A stretch of 64,000 nucleotides of DNA from Streptomyces caniscabiei (GTDB taxonomy: Bacteria > Actinomycetota > Actinomycetes > Streptomycetales > Streptomycetaceae), in the NCBI RefSeq assembly GCF_014930365.1, contig NZ_JABXWI010000010.1, positions 62,001-126,000 of the forward strand, given 5' to 3'. The position numbers and the translations under genes are program-made. How positions within the stretch are numbered: the stretch's first letter is position 1; every line of letters begins with the position of its first letter. Shown piece by piece: positions 9,907-17,669 of the stretch. The notes under the pieces are model-generated. The model worked only from the letters and a program-made list of their open reading frames with translations. It made no database searches and was not told the DNA's origin.

Positions 9907-10578
9907 GTGAACAGGACCACGGCGTACGCGACGACGTCGGGCATCGCGATGCCCAAGCAGCCCGTCGCACCGTCCGGCGCGGCGTGCGGCCCGTTCCCGA
10001 GGGCGGTCGTCCGCGACCTCCGGGCGCGTTCCGGGCGCAGCCCCCATGAGCTGACCTTCGGGCCCGACGACCTGGTGGTGGTCACAGGGCTCCCCGGCAG
10101 CGGCAAGTCGACCCTGATGCGGCGGGCGGTGCCCGGCGTCCGCATCGACTCCCAGGACACCCGCGACCGCTTCGACGCCCGCTTCGCCCGTCAGCTGCCG
10201 TACGCGGTCTACCGCCCCTTCGTGCGCCTCGCGCACTACGCCGCGCTGCGACGCGCCCTCCGCTCGGGGGAGGGCGTCGTCGTGCACGACTGCGGGGCAC
10301 AGGCATGGGTGCGCAGTTGGCTCGCGCGCGAGGCCCGCCGCCGGGGCGGGACGCTTCACCTGCTGTTGCTCGACGTCACTCCCGGTGAGGCCCGGGACGG
10401 CCAGCGGGAGCGGGGACGGGGCGTCTCCCGGTACGCGTTCGCGCGGCACAGGGGGGCGATGACCCGGCTGCTGCGGGCGGTGGAGAAGGGGAGGCTGCCC
10501 GAGGGCTGCGGGGCGGCCGTCCTCATCGACCGGGCCGCCGCCGATGTCCTGAAGCGGATCCACTTCCCGCGCTCCTGA
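9907..10578 (+). CDS. P-loop kinase-like ATP-binding protein
   Basis: The start is GTG 9907, preceded by GGGGAGG at 9891-9897 with 9-nt spacing; an ATG at 9883 lacks a ribosome-binding site. 223 residues with a Walker A motif in VVVTGLPGSGKSTLMRRA, then IDSQDTRDRFDARF (the position of a lid/substrate Asp in small kinases) and VVHDCGAQAWVR, LLLLDVTPGEARDGQRERGR. This resembles the polynucleotide-kinase/zeta-toxin-like AAA_33 group of small-molecule kinases. The substrate is unknown. No antitoxin-like partner is adjacent. Confidence 0.8.
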   Translation: MNRTTAYATTSGIAMPKQPVAPSGAACGPFPRAVVRDLRARSGRSPHELTFGPDDLVVVTGLPGSGKSTLMRRAVPGVRIDSQDTRDRFDARFARQLPYAVYRPFVRLAHYAALRRALRSGEGVVVHDCGAQAWVRSWLAREARRRGGTLHLLLLDVTPGEARDGQRERGRGVSRYAFARHRGAMTRLLRAVEKGRLPEGCGAAVLIDRAAADVLKRIHFPRS

Positions 10579-10652
10579 AGGGCGCGCCCCCGCCCCGGAA
10601 GCAATTAAGGTGCAGGGACAACAGCATCACGGAGCAAAGCGGTAGGCAGCAG

Positions 10653-11429
10653 ATGGACTTCCCGGCGGACTTTCCGGCACAGGCGTATCCCCATGGGCAC
10701 GGCGGATGGCCCGGCAACGAGCTGGAGGAGGTGCTGTCCGCCTCGCTCGGTGTGCCCCAGGCCGGGGCGCGGATCGTGGAGGTGCTGGCCCGCAGCTTCG
10801 TCTGGGTGCCGCTGCCGGAGGGCGGCGGCCCGCAGAGCGGTCAGCTCGACCTGCCGACGATGGAGTTCGACGGGCAGGCGTACGTGCCGGTCTTCAGCTC
10901 CGAGGAGCAGTTCCGCCAGGTCGTCGGCAACCACATGTCGTACACGATCGCCCCGGCCGTCGAGTTCGCGCGGGGCCTGCCCCCGCAGATCGGGCTCGCC
11001 CTCAACCCCGACGGCGTCGTGGGCATCCCGTTGCCGCCGCCCGCCGTGGCCGAGCTGTGCCGGGCCGGCCGGACCCCGCTGGACGGATCGGCGAGCGGCG
11101 CCCGCGTCCGCCTCTACGAACCGGACTGGCAGGACGACCCGGTCGATTTCCTGGCCGCGGCCTCCGCCGAGTTCGCCGGTACCGGGGTCGTGCTCTCCGC
11201 CCGCCGCTGCCTCGCCACCATCGAGACCGCCGACCCCGTCATGTTCATCGGCGTCGAACTGGCCTCCTGGGAGGCCGACCGCTCCCTCCCCCTCGCCGCC
11301 CTCGGCCGGGCCCTCACCAAGGCCCCCGTCCCCTGGCCGGTCAACATGGTCTTCCTGGACGTGGCCCAGGACCCGGTCGGCGACTGGCTCCGCGAGAAGG
11401 TACGGCCCTTCTACCAACAGGGGTACTGA
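10653..11429 (+). CDS. SseB-family protein (enhanced serine sensitivity type), copy 1
   Basis: 258 residues with an N-terminal SseB-like domain (ELEEVLSASLGVPQAGARIV, TYVPVFSSEEQF-type strand FDGQAYVPVFSSEEQFRQV) and a second domain ending VNMVFLDVAQDPVGDWLREK. In E. coli SseB is associated with altered serine sensitivity; its biochemical role is not established. The gene sits beside the serine/glycine operon and is followed 156 bp later by a paralogue (11586). The start ATG has only a weak purine-rich upstream sequence. Confidence 0.85.
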   Translation: MDFPADFPAQAYPHGHGGWPGNELEEVLSASLGVPQAGARIVEVLARSFVWVPLPEGGGPQSGQLDLPTMEFDGQAYVPVFSSEEQFRQVVGNHMSYTIAPAVEFARGLPPQIGLALNPDGVVGIPLPPPAVAELCRAGRTPLDGSASGARVRLYEPDWQDDPVDFLAAASAEFAGTGVVLSARRCLATIETADPVMFIGVELASWEADRSLPLAALGRALTKAPVPWPVNMVFLDVAQDPVGDWLREKVRPFYQQGY

Positions 11430-11444
11430 TCGGCGTGCCCCGCA

Positions 11445-11472
11445 AGGGGCGCGGGGACCGGCGCGACCAGCC
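11445..11472 (+). repeat. degenerate half-copy of the dispersed hairpin repeat
   Basis: This stretch matches the right arm of the long inverted-repeat element seen complete at 30338-30436 and 36447-36540 (AGGGGCGCGGGG, then GCGCGACCAGCC) with a few substitutions and no left arm. It lies 16 bp after the first SseB gene. Confidence 0.6.
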
Positions 11473-11585
11473 ACGACGCGCCCGCGCACCGCGACGCACG
11501 GCAACCCCCGAGCCCTCACCGGCTCAACCAGCGCACCACCTAAGCTGTCTCCTATAACCAGGGTCCAACACGAAGGACGGCCAAC

Positions 11586-12371
11586 GTGAGCGGCAGCATC
11601 GCCACCGGGCAGGTCGAGCACATGCTGCGGCAGGTGACGCCCGGGCGTTACGACGCCTACGAGGCGCTGCTGCGTGCCCTCGCCACCCCGTCCTCCGGCC
11701 AGATCTGGATGCTGCTCTGGCACGGCCAGGCCGGCTCCCCCGACGCCCAGTACGGGAACATGGAGGTCGACGGGTTCAACTACGCCCCGTGCGTGACCTC
11801 CGCCCAGGAGCTCTCCGCCAGTGGCTGGAACCGCAGCTACGAGGTGGTCGACGGCCTCGACGTGGCCCGCACCCTCTACCCCGACCACTACGGCCTCTGG
11901 CTCAACCCGCACGCGCCGGGCGGCGGTGTCGGCGTCCCCTGGCTCGACCTGCGCCGGATCGCCACCGGCCTGGAGCGGCAGCCCGCGGGCCCGCTCAGGC
12001 TCTCCGAGCCGGCCATCGAGATCCCGCAGTTCTACGCCCTGCTGACGCAGAACGCCCACCGCACGCCGGCCGTGCGGTCCCTGCGCCGTGCCTGGGTGCA
12101 GCCCGCGCTCGGCGCGCCGTACCTGGCGATCGGCCTCGACGTGTACGACACCTCGCCGCCGGCCGTCGACTCGGTGCGGGCGATGATGCAGCAGTCCATC
12201 GGCGCGGTCCCGGACGGTCTGCCCGTCTCCACCGTCGCCATGTCCGACGAGTACGACCCGGTCGCCATGTGGCTGCGCGCGGGCGCCCGCCCCTTCTACG
12301 ACCGCGATGCCCACGCGGCGCCCGCCCAGGCCCCGGCGGCGGGCGGATACGGGTACCCGAGCGGCTACTGA
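11586..12371 (+). CDS. SseB-family protein, copy 2
   Basis: 261 residues, related to the preceding SseB protein. It shares the C-terminal pattern (PVAMWLRAGARPFYDRD here, PVGDWLREKVRPFYQQGY there) and a similar two-domain layout (SSGQIWMLLWHGQAG, YPDHYGLWLNPHAPGGGVGVP). GTG start preceded by GAAGGACGG. A TATAAC hexamer about 50 bp upstream suggests its own promoter. The C-terminus has a short Ala/Pro-rich tail. Tandem SseB genes next to serine metabolism suggest a linked but uncharacterised function. Confidence 0.85.
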   Translation: MSGSIATGQVEHMLRQVTPGRYDAYEALLRALATPSSGQIWMLLWHGQAGSPDAQYGNMEVDGFNYAPCVTSAQELSASGWNRSYEVVDGLDVARTLYPDHYGLWLNPHAPGGGVGVPWLDLRRIATGLERQPAGPLRLSEPAIEIPQFYALLTQNAHRTPAVRSLRRAWVQPALGAPYLAIGLDVYDTSPPAVDSVRAMMQQSIGAVPDGLPVSTVAMSDEYDPVAMWLRAGARPFYDRDAHAAPAQAPAAGGYGYPSGY

Positions 12372-12498
12372 GCCGGGGTGAGTGGTTTCCACCGCTCAAC
12401 AGAGCGTCACGTCCGCATAGCGGAACCCTGCTGGCCACATCACGGTTGCGCATACATTCGCCGTCAAGTCTGGTGCCTGATCGCGCGACCGTTGAAGA

Positions 12499-12520
12499 CT
12501 CCCCCAGAGCAGTGGGGGGA
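12499..12520 (+). terminator. small hairpin in the upstream region of the peptide transporter
   Basis: The 316-bp stretch 12372-12687 holds this TCCCCCA/TGGGGGA hairpin (6-nt loop), the short ORF at 12608, and presumably the operon promoter. I see no clear -10/-35 pair. The hairpin may end transcription from the SseB genes. Confidence 0.4.
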
Positions 12521-12607
12521 TCCGGCGAACACGCTGTTCATGCGGTGAAGTTCGGTGCCGTACCTCCCTCTCGTACCCAGCAGTAGTCACAGAGCAAGAG
12601 AGCAGTA

Positions 12608-12691
12608 GTGGTGACGGACCGCACCGCAGACCCGGGCGGCCGCCAGGCACAGTCGGCAACCACCGGCACGGGCAAGCACGAGGGACGATGA
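12608..12691 (+). CDS. short upstream ORF (27 codons) overlapping the permease start
   Basis: A GTG GTG start at 12608 opens a 27-residue frame (VVTDRTADPGGRQAQS and on) that stops at TGA 12689-12691, overlapping the permease ATG as ATGA. An AGAGAG-type purine run lies just upstream. The exact stop/start overlap is the hallmark of translational coupling, so this may be a real leader peptide. It could also be a relic of a longer permease N-terminus. Confidence 0.45.
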   Translation: MVTDRTADPGGRQAQSATTGTGKHEGR

Positions 12692-13686
12692 CCGCACCCA
12701 TTGAGACGACCGGATCGCAGGCCGAGGCACAGCCCGAGGCCGTGCTGGAAGGCGTCGAGGCCAAGAAGATCGAGGGCCGTTCGCTCGGCCAGATCGCCTG
12801 GACCCGCTTCAAGCGCGACAAGGTGGCGGTCGCCGGCGGCATCATCGTCGTCCTGCTGATCCTGATCGCGGCCCTCTCCCGGCCGCTGCAGGCGCTGCTG
12901 GGGCTCGACCCCAACGCGTTCAACCAGGACCTGATCGACCCCAACACCTCCCTGCCGAAGGGTGACTTCGGTGGGATGAGCTGGGACCACCCGCTCGGTG
13001 TCGAGCCGAAGTTCGGCCGCGACATCCTCGCCCGCATCCTGGAGGGCTCCTGGGTCTCCCTGGTGGTGGCCTTCGGCGCGACGCTGCTGTCGAACGCCAT
13101 CGGCGTGGTGCTCGGACTGGTCGCCGGCTACTACGGCGGCCGGGTCGACACGGTGGTGAGCCGGCTGATGGACACCTTCCTCGCGTTCCCGCTGCTGCTG
13201 TTCGCCATCGCCATCTCGGCGACGCTCCAGGGCGGCGCCTTCGGTCTCGAAGGACTGCCGCTGCACATCACGGTGCTGATCTTCGTCATCGGTTTCTTCA
13301 ACTGGCCTTACATGGGACGCATCGTGCGCGGTCAGACCCTGGCGCTGCGCGAGCGGGAGTTCATCGACGCCTCGCGCGGCATGGGAGCGGGCGGCCCGTA
13401 CGTCCTGTTCAAGGAACTGCTGCCCAACCTCGTCGCGCCGATCATCGTCTACTCGACGCTGCTCATCCCGACCAACATCATCTTCGAGGCGTCGCTCAGC
13501 TTCCTCGGGGTCGGGATCCAGCCGCCGCAGGCCTCCTGGGGCGGCATGCTCAACCAGGCGGTCGACTTCTTCGAGGTCGACCCGCAGTACATGATCGTTC
13601 CCGGCCTCGCGATCTTCATCACGGTGCTGGCCTTCAACCTCCTCGGTGACGGCCTCCGGGACGCCCTCGACCCCCGCAGCCGCTGA
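12688..13686 (+). CDS. dipeptide/oligopeptide ABC transporter permease (DppC/OppC type)
   Basis: 332 residues. A charged cytoplasmic N-terminus (about 45 residues) is followed by a first membrane helix (VAVAGGIIVVLLILIAALS), a periplasmic-side loop, and a BPD_transp_1 domain with five further helices. The EAA loop that contacts the ATPases is visible as REFIDASRGMGAGGPYVLFK. First gene of an operon of permease, binding protein, permease, ATPase, ATPase. It imports peptides bound by the lipoprotein at 13744. Start overlaps the short ORF stop. Confidence 0.93.
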   Translation: MTAPIETTGSQAEAQPEAVLEGVEAKKIEGRSLGQIAWTRFKRDKVAVAGGIIVVLLILIAALSRPLQALLGLDPNAFNQDLIDPNTSLPKGDFGGMSWDHPLGVEPKFGRDILARILEGSWVSLVVAFGATLLSNAIGVVLGLVAGYYGGRVDTVVSRLMDTFLAFPLLLFAIAISATLQGGAFGLEGLPLHITVLIFVIGFFNWPYMGRIVRGQTLALREREFIDASRGMGAGGPYVLFKELLPNLVAPIIVYSTLLIPTNIIFEASLSFLGVGIQPPQASWGGMLNQAVDFFEVDPQYMIVPGLAIFITVLAFNLLGDGLRDALDPRSR

Positions 13687-13743
13687 CGTCTGCGGTCTGT
13701 CGTCCCACACAACTGTCCAACTACGAAGGGGAAACCGACCATC

Positions 13744-15501
13744 ATGCGAAGGTCAGCAATGGCCGCGGTCGCGGTTGCGAGCGCCGCCGGACTGCTTCTG
13801 TCCGCGTGCAGCAAGGCGGATGACGGCACGGACGACGCACCCAAGGGCGCCGGCGCCAACGCCGCGACCAAGGGTGTCGTCAACGAGTCCACCCACAAGG
13901 GCGGCACGGTCACGTACGCCAGCTCCGACGCCCCGGAGTCGCTCGACCCGGGCAACATGTACTACGCGTACGGCTTCAACTTCAGCCGCCTCTACGCGCG
14001 TCCGCTGATGACGTTCAAGCCGGCCGCCGGTGAGGCGGGCAACGAGATCGTCCCGGACCTCGCCGAGGGCAAGGGCACGCCCAGCGACGGTGGCAAGACC
14101 TGGACGTACAAGATCCGCCAGGGCGTCAAGTACGAGGACGGGACCCCGGTCACGTCCAAGGACGTCAAGTACGCCGTGGAGCGCTCGAACTTCGCGCGTG
14201 ACGTGCTCTCGCTCGGCCCGAACTACTTCCAGCAGATGCTGGACGACCCGGGCAAGTACAAGGGCCCGTACAAGGACAAGAGCGAAAAGGGCATCTCGTC
14301 CATCGAGACCCCGGACGACCAGACCATCGTCTTCAAGCTGAACAAGCCGTTCTCCGAGTTCGACTACCTGGCCACCATGCCGCAGACGGCTCCGGTTCCC
14401 CGGGCCAAGGACACCGGCGTCGACTACACCAAGAAGGTGGTCTCCACCGGCTCGTACAAGTTCGAGAAGTACGAGGAGGGCAAGCAGATCGTCCTCACCC
14501 GCAACCCGGAGTGGGACGCCAAGACGGACCCGCTGCGCAAGCAGTACCCGGACAAGATCGTGGTGAACCTGAAGGTCAACAAGGCCACCATCGACAAGGA
14601 CGTGATGGCCGGCGACACCATGATCGACATCCAGGGCACCGGTGTCGACCAGCAGACGCAGGCGTCGATCCTGAAGGACAAGGACCAGCTCGCCAACACG
14701 GACAACACGCCCGGCGGCCGTCTCGTCTACACGGCCATCAACACCAAGGTGGCGCCGTTCGACAACGTCGACTGCCGCAAGGCCGTGCAGTACGCGATCG
14801 ACAAGGTCGCCGTGCAGACCGCGATGGGTGGCCCGTACCGCGGTGACATCGCCTCCACCGTCCTGCCCACCGACGTCTCGGGCTACGAGAAGGCCGACAC
14901 GTACGCCACCCCGGACAACAAGGGTGACGTCACCAAGGCCAAGGAGCACCTGAAGGCCTGCGGCAAGGAGGGCGGCTTCAAGACCTCCATCTCCGCCCGC
15001 ACCGACCGCCAGGGCGAGGTCGACGCGGCCACCGCGATCGTCGAGGCGCTGAAGAAGGTCGGCATCGAGGCCGACATCAAGCAGTACCCGTCGGGCAAGT
15101 ACTTCTCCGACTACGCGGGTGTGCCGGCGTTCAACAAGAAGAACGACATCGGCCTGATCATGATGCAGTGGGGCGCCGACTGGCCCACCGGCTACGGCTT
15201 CCTGCAGCAGATCGTGCACGGCAAGGCCATCGGCCAGTCCGGCAACACCAACCTGTCCGAGCTGAACGACCCGGCGATCAACAAGCTGCTCGACGACGCG
15301 ATCGGCAACACCGACGAGGCCGCCCGCACCGCCGCGTACACCGAGGTCGACAAGAAGGTCATGGAGCAGGCCGCCATCGTGCCCCTGACCTACTTCAAGG
15401 TCCTGCTGTACCGCTCGCCGTACGCCACCAACCTGGTGTCGTCCGCGGCCTTCAGCGGTCAGTACGACTACCTCAACATCGGTACCACGGAAAAGAAGTA
15501 G
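13744..15501 (+). CDS. peptide ABC transporter substrate-binding lipoprotein (SBP family 5)
   Basis: 585 residues. Signal peptide with lipobox LSAC (AAVAVASAAGLLLSACSKAD), then an extracytoplasmic solute-binding family 5 domain: GTVTYASSDAPESLDPGN, TYKIRQGVKYEDGTPVTSKD, VVSTGSYKFEKYEEGKQI, and a C-terminal segment YFSDYAGVPAFNKKNDIG. It captures di- or oligopeptides at the membrane for the two permeases. AAGGGGAAA precedes the ATG. In streptomycetes peptide uptake can carry developmental signals; this copy's ligand is unknown. Confidence 0.94.
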   Translation: MRRSAMAAVAVASAAGLLLSACSKADDGTDDAPKGAGANAATKGVVNESTHKGGTVTYASSDAPESLDPGNMYYAYGFNFSRLYARPLMTFKPAAGEAGNEIVPDLAEGKGTPSDGGKTWTYKIRQGVKYEDGTPVTSKDVKYAVERSNFARDVLSLGPNYFQQMLDDPGKYKGPYKDKSEKGISSIETPDDQTIVFKLNKPFSEFDYLATMPQTAPVPRAKDTGVDYTKKVVSTGSYKFEKYEEGKQIVLTRNPEWDAKTDPLRKQYPDKIVVNLKVNKATIDKDVMAGDTMIDIQGTGVDQQTQASILKDKDQLANTDNTPGGRLVYTAINTKVAPFDNVDCRKAVQYAIDKVAVQTAMGGPYRGDIASTVLPTDVSGYEKADTYATPDNKGDVTKAKEHLKACGKEGGFKTSISARTDRQGEVDAATAIVEALKKVGIEADIKQYPSGKYFSDYAGVPAFNKKNDIGLIMMQWGADWPTGYGFLQQIVHGKAIGQSGNTNLSELNDPAINKLLDDAIGNTDEAARTAAYTEVDKKVMEQAAIVPLTYFKVLLYRSPYATNLVSSAAFSGQYDYLNIGTTEKK

Positions 15502-15525
15502 CCCCGGAAGGCAGGTGAAGGCATT

Positions 15526-15557
15526 GGCGCCCGCGGGTGAGCACACCCGCGGGCGCC
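15526..15557 (+). promoter_or_regulatory. perfect hairpin between binding-protein and permease genes
   Basis: A 14-bp perfect G/C stem (15526-15539 with 15544-15557) closes on a 4-nt loop AGCA, 24 bp after the binding-protein stop and 13 bp before the permease GTG. Hairpins at this place in ABC operons commonly stabilise the abundant binding-protein message or reduce downstream expression. There is no T-run. Confidence 0.7.
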
Positions 15558-15570
15558 GGCGCCGGTCCTC

Positions 15571-16578
15571 GTGATCTCGTACATCATCCGCCGGACGATC
15601 GCGGCGGTGATCCTGCTGCTCGTCGTCACCGCGGTCACCTTCGGCATCTTCTTCATTCTGCCGAAGCTCGCCGGGCAGTCGGCCGACCAGCTGGCACAGC
15701 AGTACATCGGCAAGAACCCCACGCCCGAGGACATCGCGGCGGTCAAGCGGAACCTGGGCCTGGACCAGCCGGTCTACGAGCAGTACTGGAACTTCATCAA
15801 GGGCATCGTCTCCGGTGCCACGTACGACCTCGGACCCACCACGGTCCGCTGCGACGCGCCCTGCTTCGGCTACTCCTTCAAGGACCACCTGGAGGTCTGG
15901 CCGCAGCTCACCAGCCGGCTCCCCGTGACGATCTCGCTCGCGTCCGGTGCCGCCGTGCTGTGGCTGCTGGGCGGTATCGCGGCCGGTGTCATCTCGGCTC
16001 TCAAGCCCGGGTCGATCTTCGACCGGGCCGCGATGGGAGTGGCGCTCGCCGGCGTCTCCCTGCCCATGTTCTTCACCGGTCAGCTGGCCCTGCTGCTGTT
16101 CAGCTACCAGCTGGAGATCTTCGGCAGAACCTACGTCCCCTTCACCGAGAACCCCTCGCAGTGGGCCAACACCCTCTTCCTGCCGTGGTGTTCACTGGCA
16201 CTCCTCTACTCGGCCATCTACGCCCGGCTCACCCGCTCGGGCATGCTGGAGACGATGAACGAGGACTACATCCGCACCGCGCGGGCCAAGGGCCTGCACG
16301 AGCGCAAGGTGGTCGTCAAGCACGGCCTGCGCGCCGCGCTGACCCCGCTGGTGACGGTCTTCGGCATGGACCTCGGGCTGCTCCTCGGCGGCGCCCTGAT
16401 CACCGAGACCGTGTTCTCCCTGCACGGCATCGGTGAGTACGCGGTCCAGTCGATCAGCGCCAACGACCTGCCCCCGATCCTCGGGGTGACCCTGCTCGCG
16501 GCGTTCTTCGTCGTCTTCATGAACCTTGTGGTGGACCTGCTGTACGCCACGATCGACCCGCGGGTGAGGCTCTCGTGA
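15571..16578 (+). CDS. peptide ABC transporter permease (DppB/OppB type)
   Basis: 335 residues with six predicted membrane helices, beginning VISYIIRRTIAAVILLLVVT as DppB proteins do. The EAA loop is EDYIRTARAKGLHERKVVVK. The periplasmic loop after helix 1 includes the usual KNPTPEDIAAVKRNLGLDQP. The GTG start has no convincing Shine-Dalgarno sequence and lies just behind a strong hairpin. The 3' end overlaps the next gene by 4 bp (GTGA). Confidence 0.93.
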   Translation: MISYIIRRTIAAVILLLVVTAVTFGIFFILPKLAGQSADQLAQQYIGKNPTPEDIAAVKRNLGLDQPVYEQYWNFIKGIVSGATYDLGPTTVRCDAPCFGYSFKDHLEVWPQLTSRLPVTISLASGAAVLWLLGGIAAGVISALKPGSIFDRAAMGVALAGVSLPMFFTGQLALLLFSYQLEIFGRTYVPFTENPSQWANTLFLPWCSLALLYSAIYARLTRSGMLETMNEDYIRTARAKGLHERKVVVKHGLRAALTPLVTVFGMDLGLLLGGALITETVFSLHGIGEYAVQSISANDLPPILGVTLLAAFFVVFMNLVVDLLYATIDPRVRLS

Positions 16579-17669
16579 CCGAACTGTCCAAGACCGGGGC
16601 CGCCGTCGGCGAGCCCGCACGCGCGGGGGACGCCCCCGAGGCGTTCCTCGAAGTGCGCGACCTCAAGGTCCACTTCCCCACCGACGACGGCGTGGTCAAG
16701 TCCGTCGACGGCCTCTCCTTCCAGCTGGAGAAGGGCAAGACCCTCGGCATCGTGGGCGAGTCCGGCTCCGGCAAGTCGGTCACCTCGCTGGCGATCATGG
16801 GCCTGCACCGGCTCGGCGCCCGCGGCAAGAACGTCCGGATGTCCGGCGAGATCTGGCTCGACGGCAAGGAACTCGTCGGGGCGAGCCCCGACGAGGTACG
16901 CCGGCTGCGCGGCCGCGACATGGCGATGATCTTCCAGGACCCGCTCTCCGCGATGCACCCGTACTACAAGGTCGGCAGCCAGATCGTCGAGGCGTACCGG
17001 GTCCACCACGACGTCAGCAAGAAGGTCGCCCGCAAGCGCGCCATCGAACTGCTCGACCGCGTCGGCATCCCGGAGCCCCACAAGCGGGTCGACGGTTACC
17101 CGCACGAGTTCTCCGGCGGTATGCGCCAGCGCGCCATGATCGCCATGGCCCTGGTCAACAACCCCGAACTGCTGATCGCCGACGAGCCCACGACCGCCCT
17201 GGACGTCACCGTGCAGGCGCAGATCCTGGACCTGATCCGGGACCTGCAGAAGGAGTTCGGCTCCGCGGTCATCATCATCACGCACGACCTCGGCGTGGTC
17301 GCCGAGATCGCCGACGACATCCTCGTGATGTACGGCGGGCGCTGTGTGGAGCGCGGCCCGGTCGACGACATCTTCCACCAGCCGCAGCACCCCTACACCT
17401 GGGGCCTGCTCGGCTCGATGCCCCGCATCGACCGCGCCCAGACCGACCGGCTCATCCCGGTCAAGGGCCAGCCGCCGAGCCTCATCAACGTCCCCTCGGG
17501 CTGCGCCTTCAACCCGCGCTGCCCCTACGCGGACGTCCCCAAGGACAACATCACCCGCACCGAGCGCCCCGACCTGCGCGAGGTCGGCGGCCGGCACTTC
17601 ACCGCCTGCCACCTGTCGCAGGAGGACCGTACGCGGATCTGGACCGAAGAGATTGCGCCGAAGCTGTGA
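16575..17669 (+). CDS. peptide ABC transporter ATP-binding protein (DppD/OppD type)
   Basis: 364 residues. Walker A GESGSGKSVTSL (about residue 58), signature FSGGMRQRAMIA, Walker B LLIADEPTTALD and the switch His in IITHDLGVV are intact. The C-terminal oligopeptide-transporter extension has CAFNPRCPYA and a late CHL, but the middle Cys usually found between them is absent. Starts with a GTGA overlap on the permease and ends with a GTGA overlap on the second ATPase, indicating tight coupling. Confidence 0.94.
   Translation: MTELSKTGAAVGEPARAGDAPEAFLEVRDLKVHFPTDDGVVKSVDGLSFQLEKGKTLGIVGESGSGKSVTSLAIMGLHRLGARGKNVRMSGEIWLDGKELVGASPDEVRRLRGRDMAMIFQDPLSAMHPYYKVGSQIVEAYRVHHDVSKKVARKRAIELLDRVGIPEPHKRVDGYPHEFSGGMRQRAMIAMALVNNPELLIADEPTTALDVTVQAQILDLIRDLQKEFGSAVIIITHDLGVVAEIADDILVMYGGRCVERGPVDDIFHQPQHPYTWGLLGSMPRIDRAQTDRLIPVKGQPPSLINVPSGCAFNPRCPYADVPKDNITRTERPDLREVGGRHFTACHLSQEDRTRIWTEEIAPKL

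Noticed and set aside
9883..10578. P-loop protein considered as a zeta-type toxin of a toxin-antitoxin pair
   Set aside because: No small antitoxin gene overlaps or precedes it; only the general kinase fold is supported.
13753..15888. 711-codon minus-strand frame opposite the peptide-binding protein
   Set aside because: It is the codon-position mirror of a clear lipoprotein gene, with Val/Asp/Leu-rich, motif-free translation.
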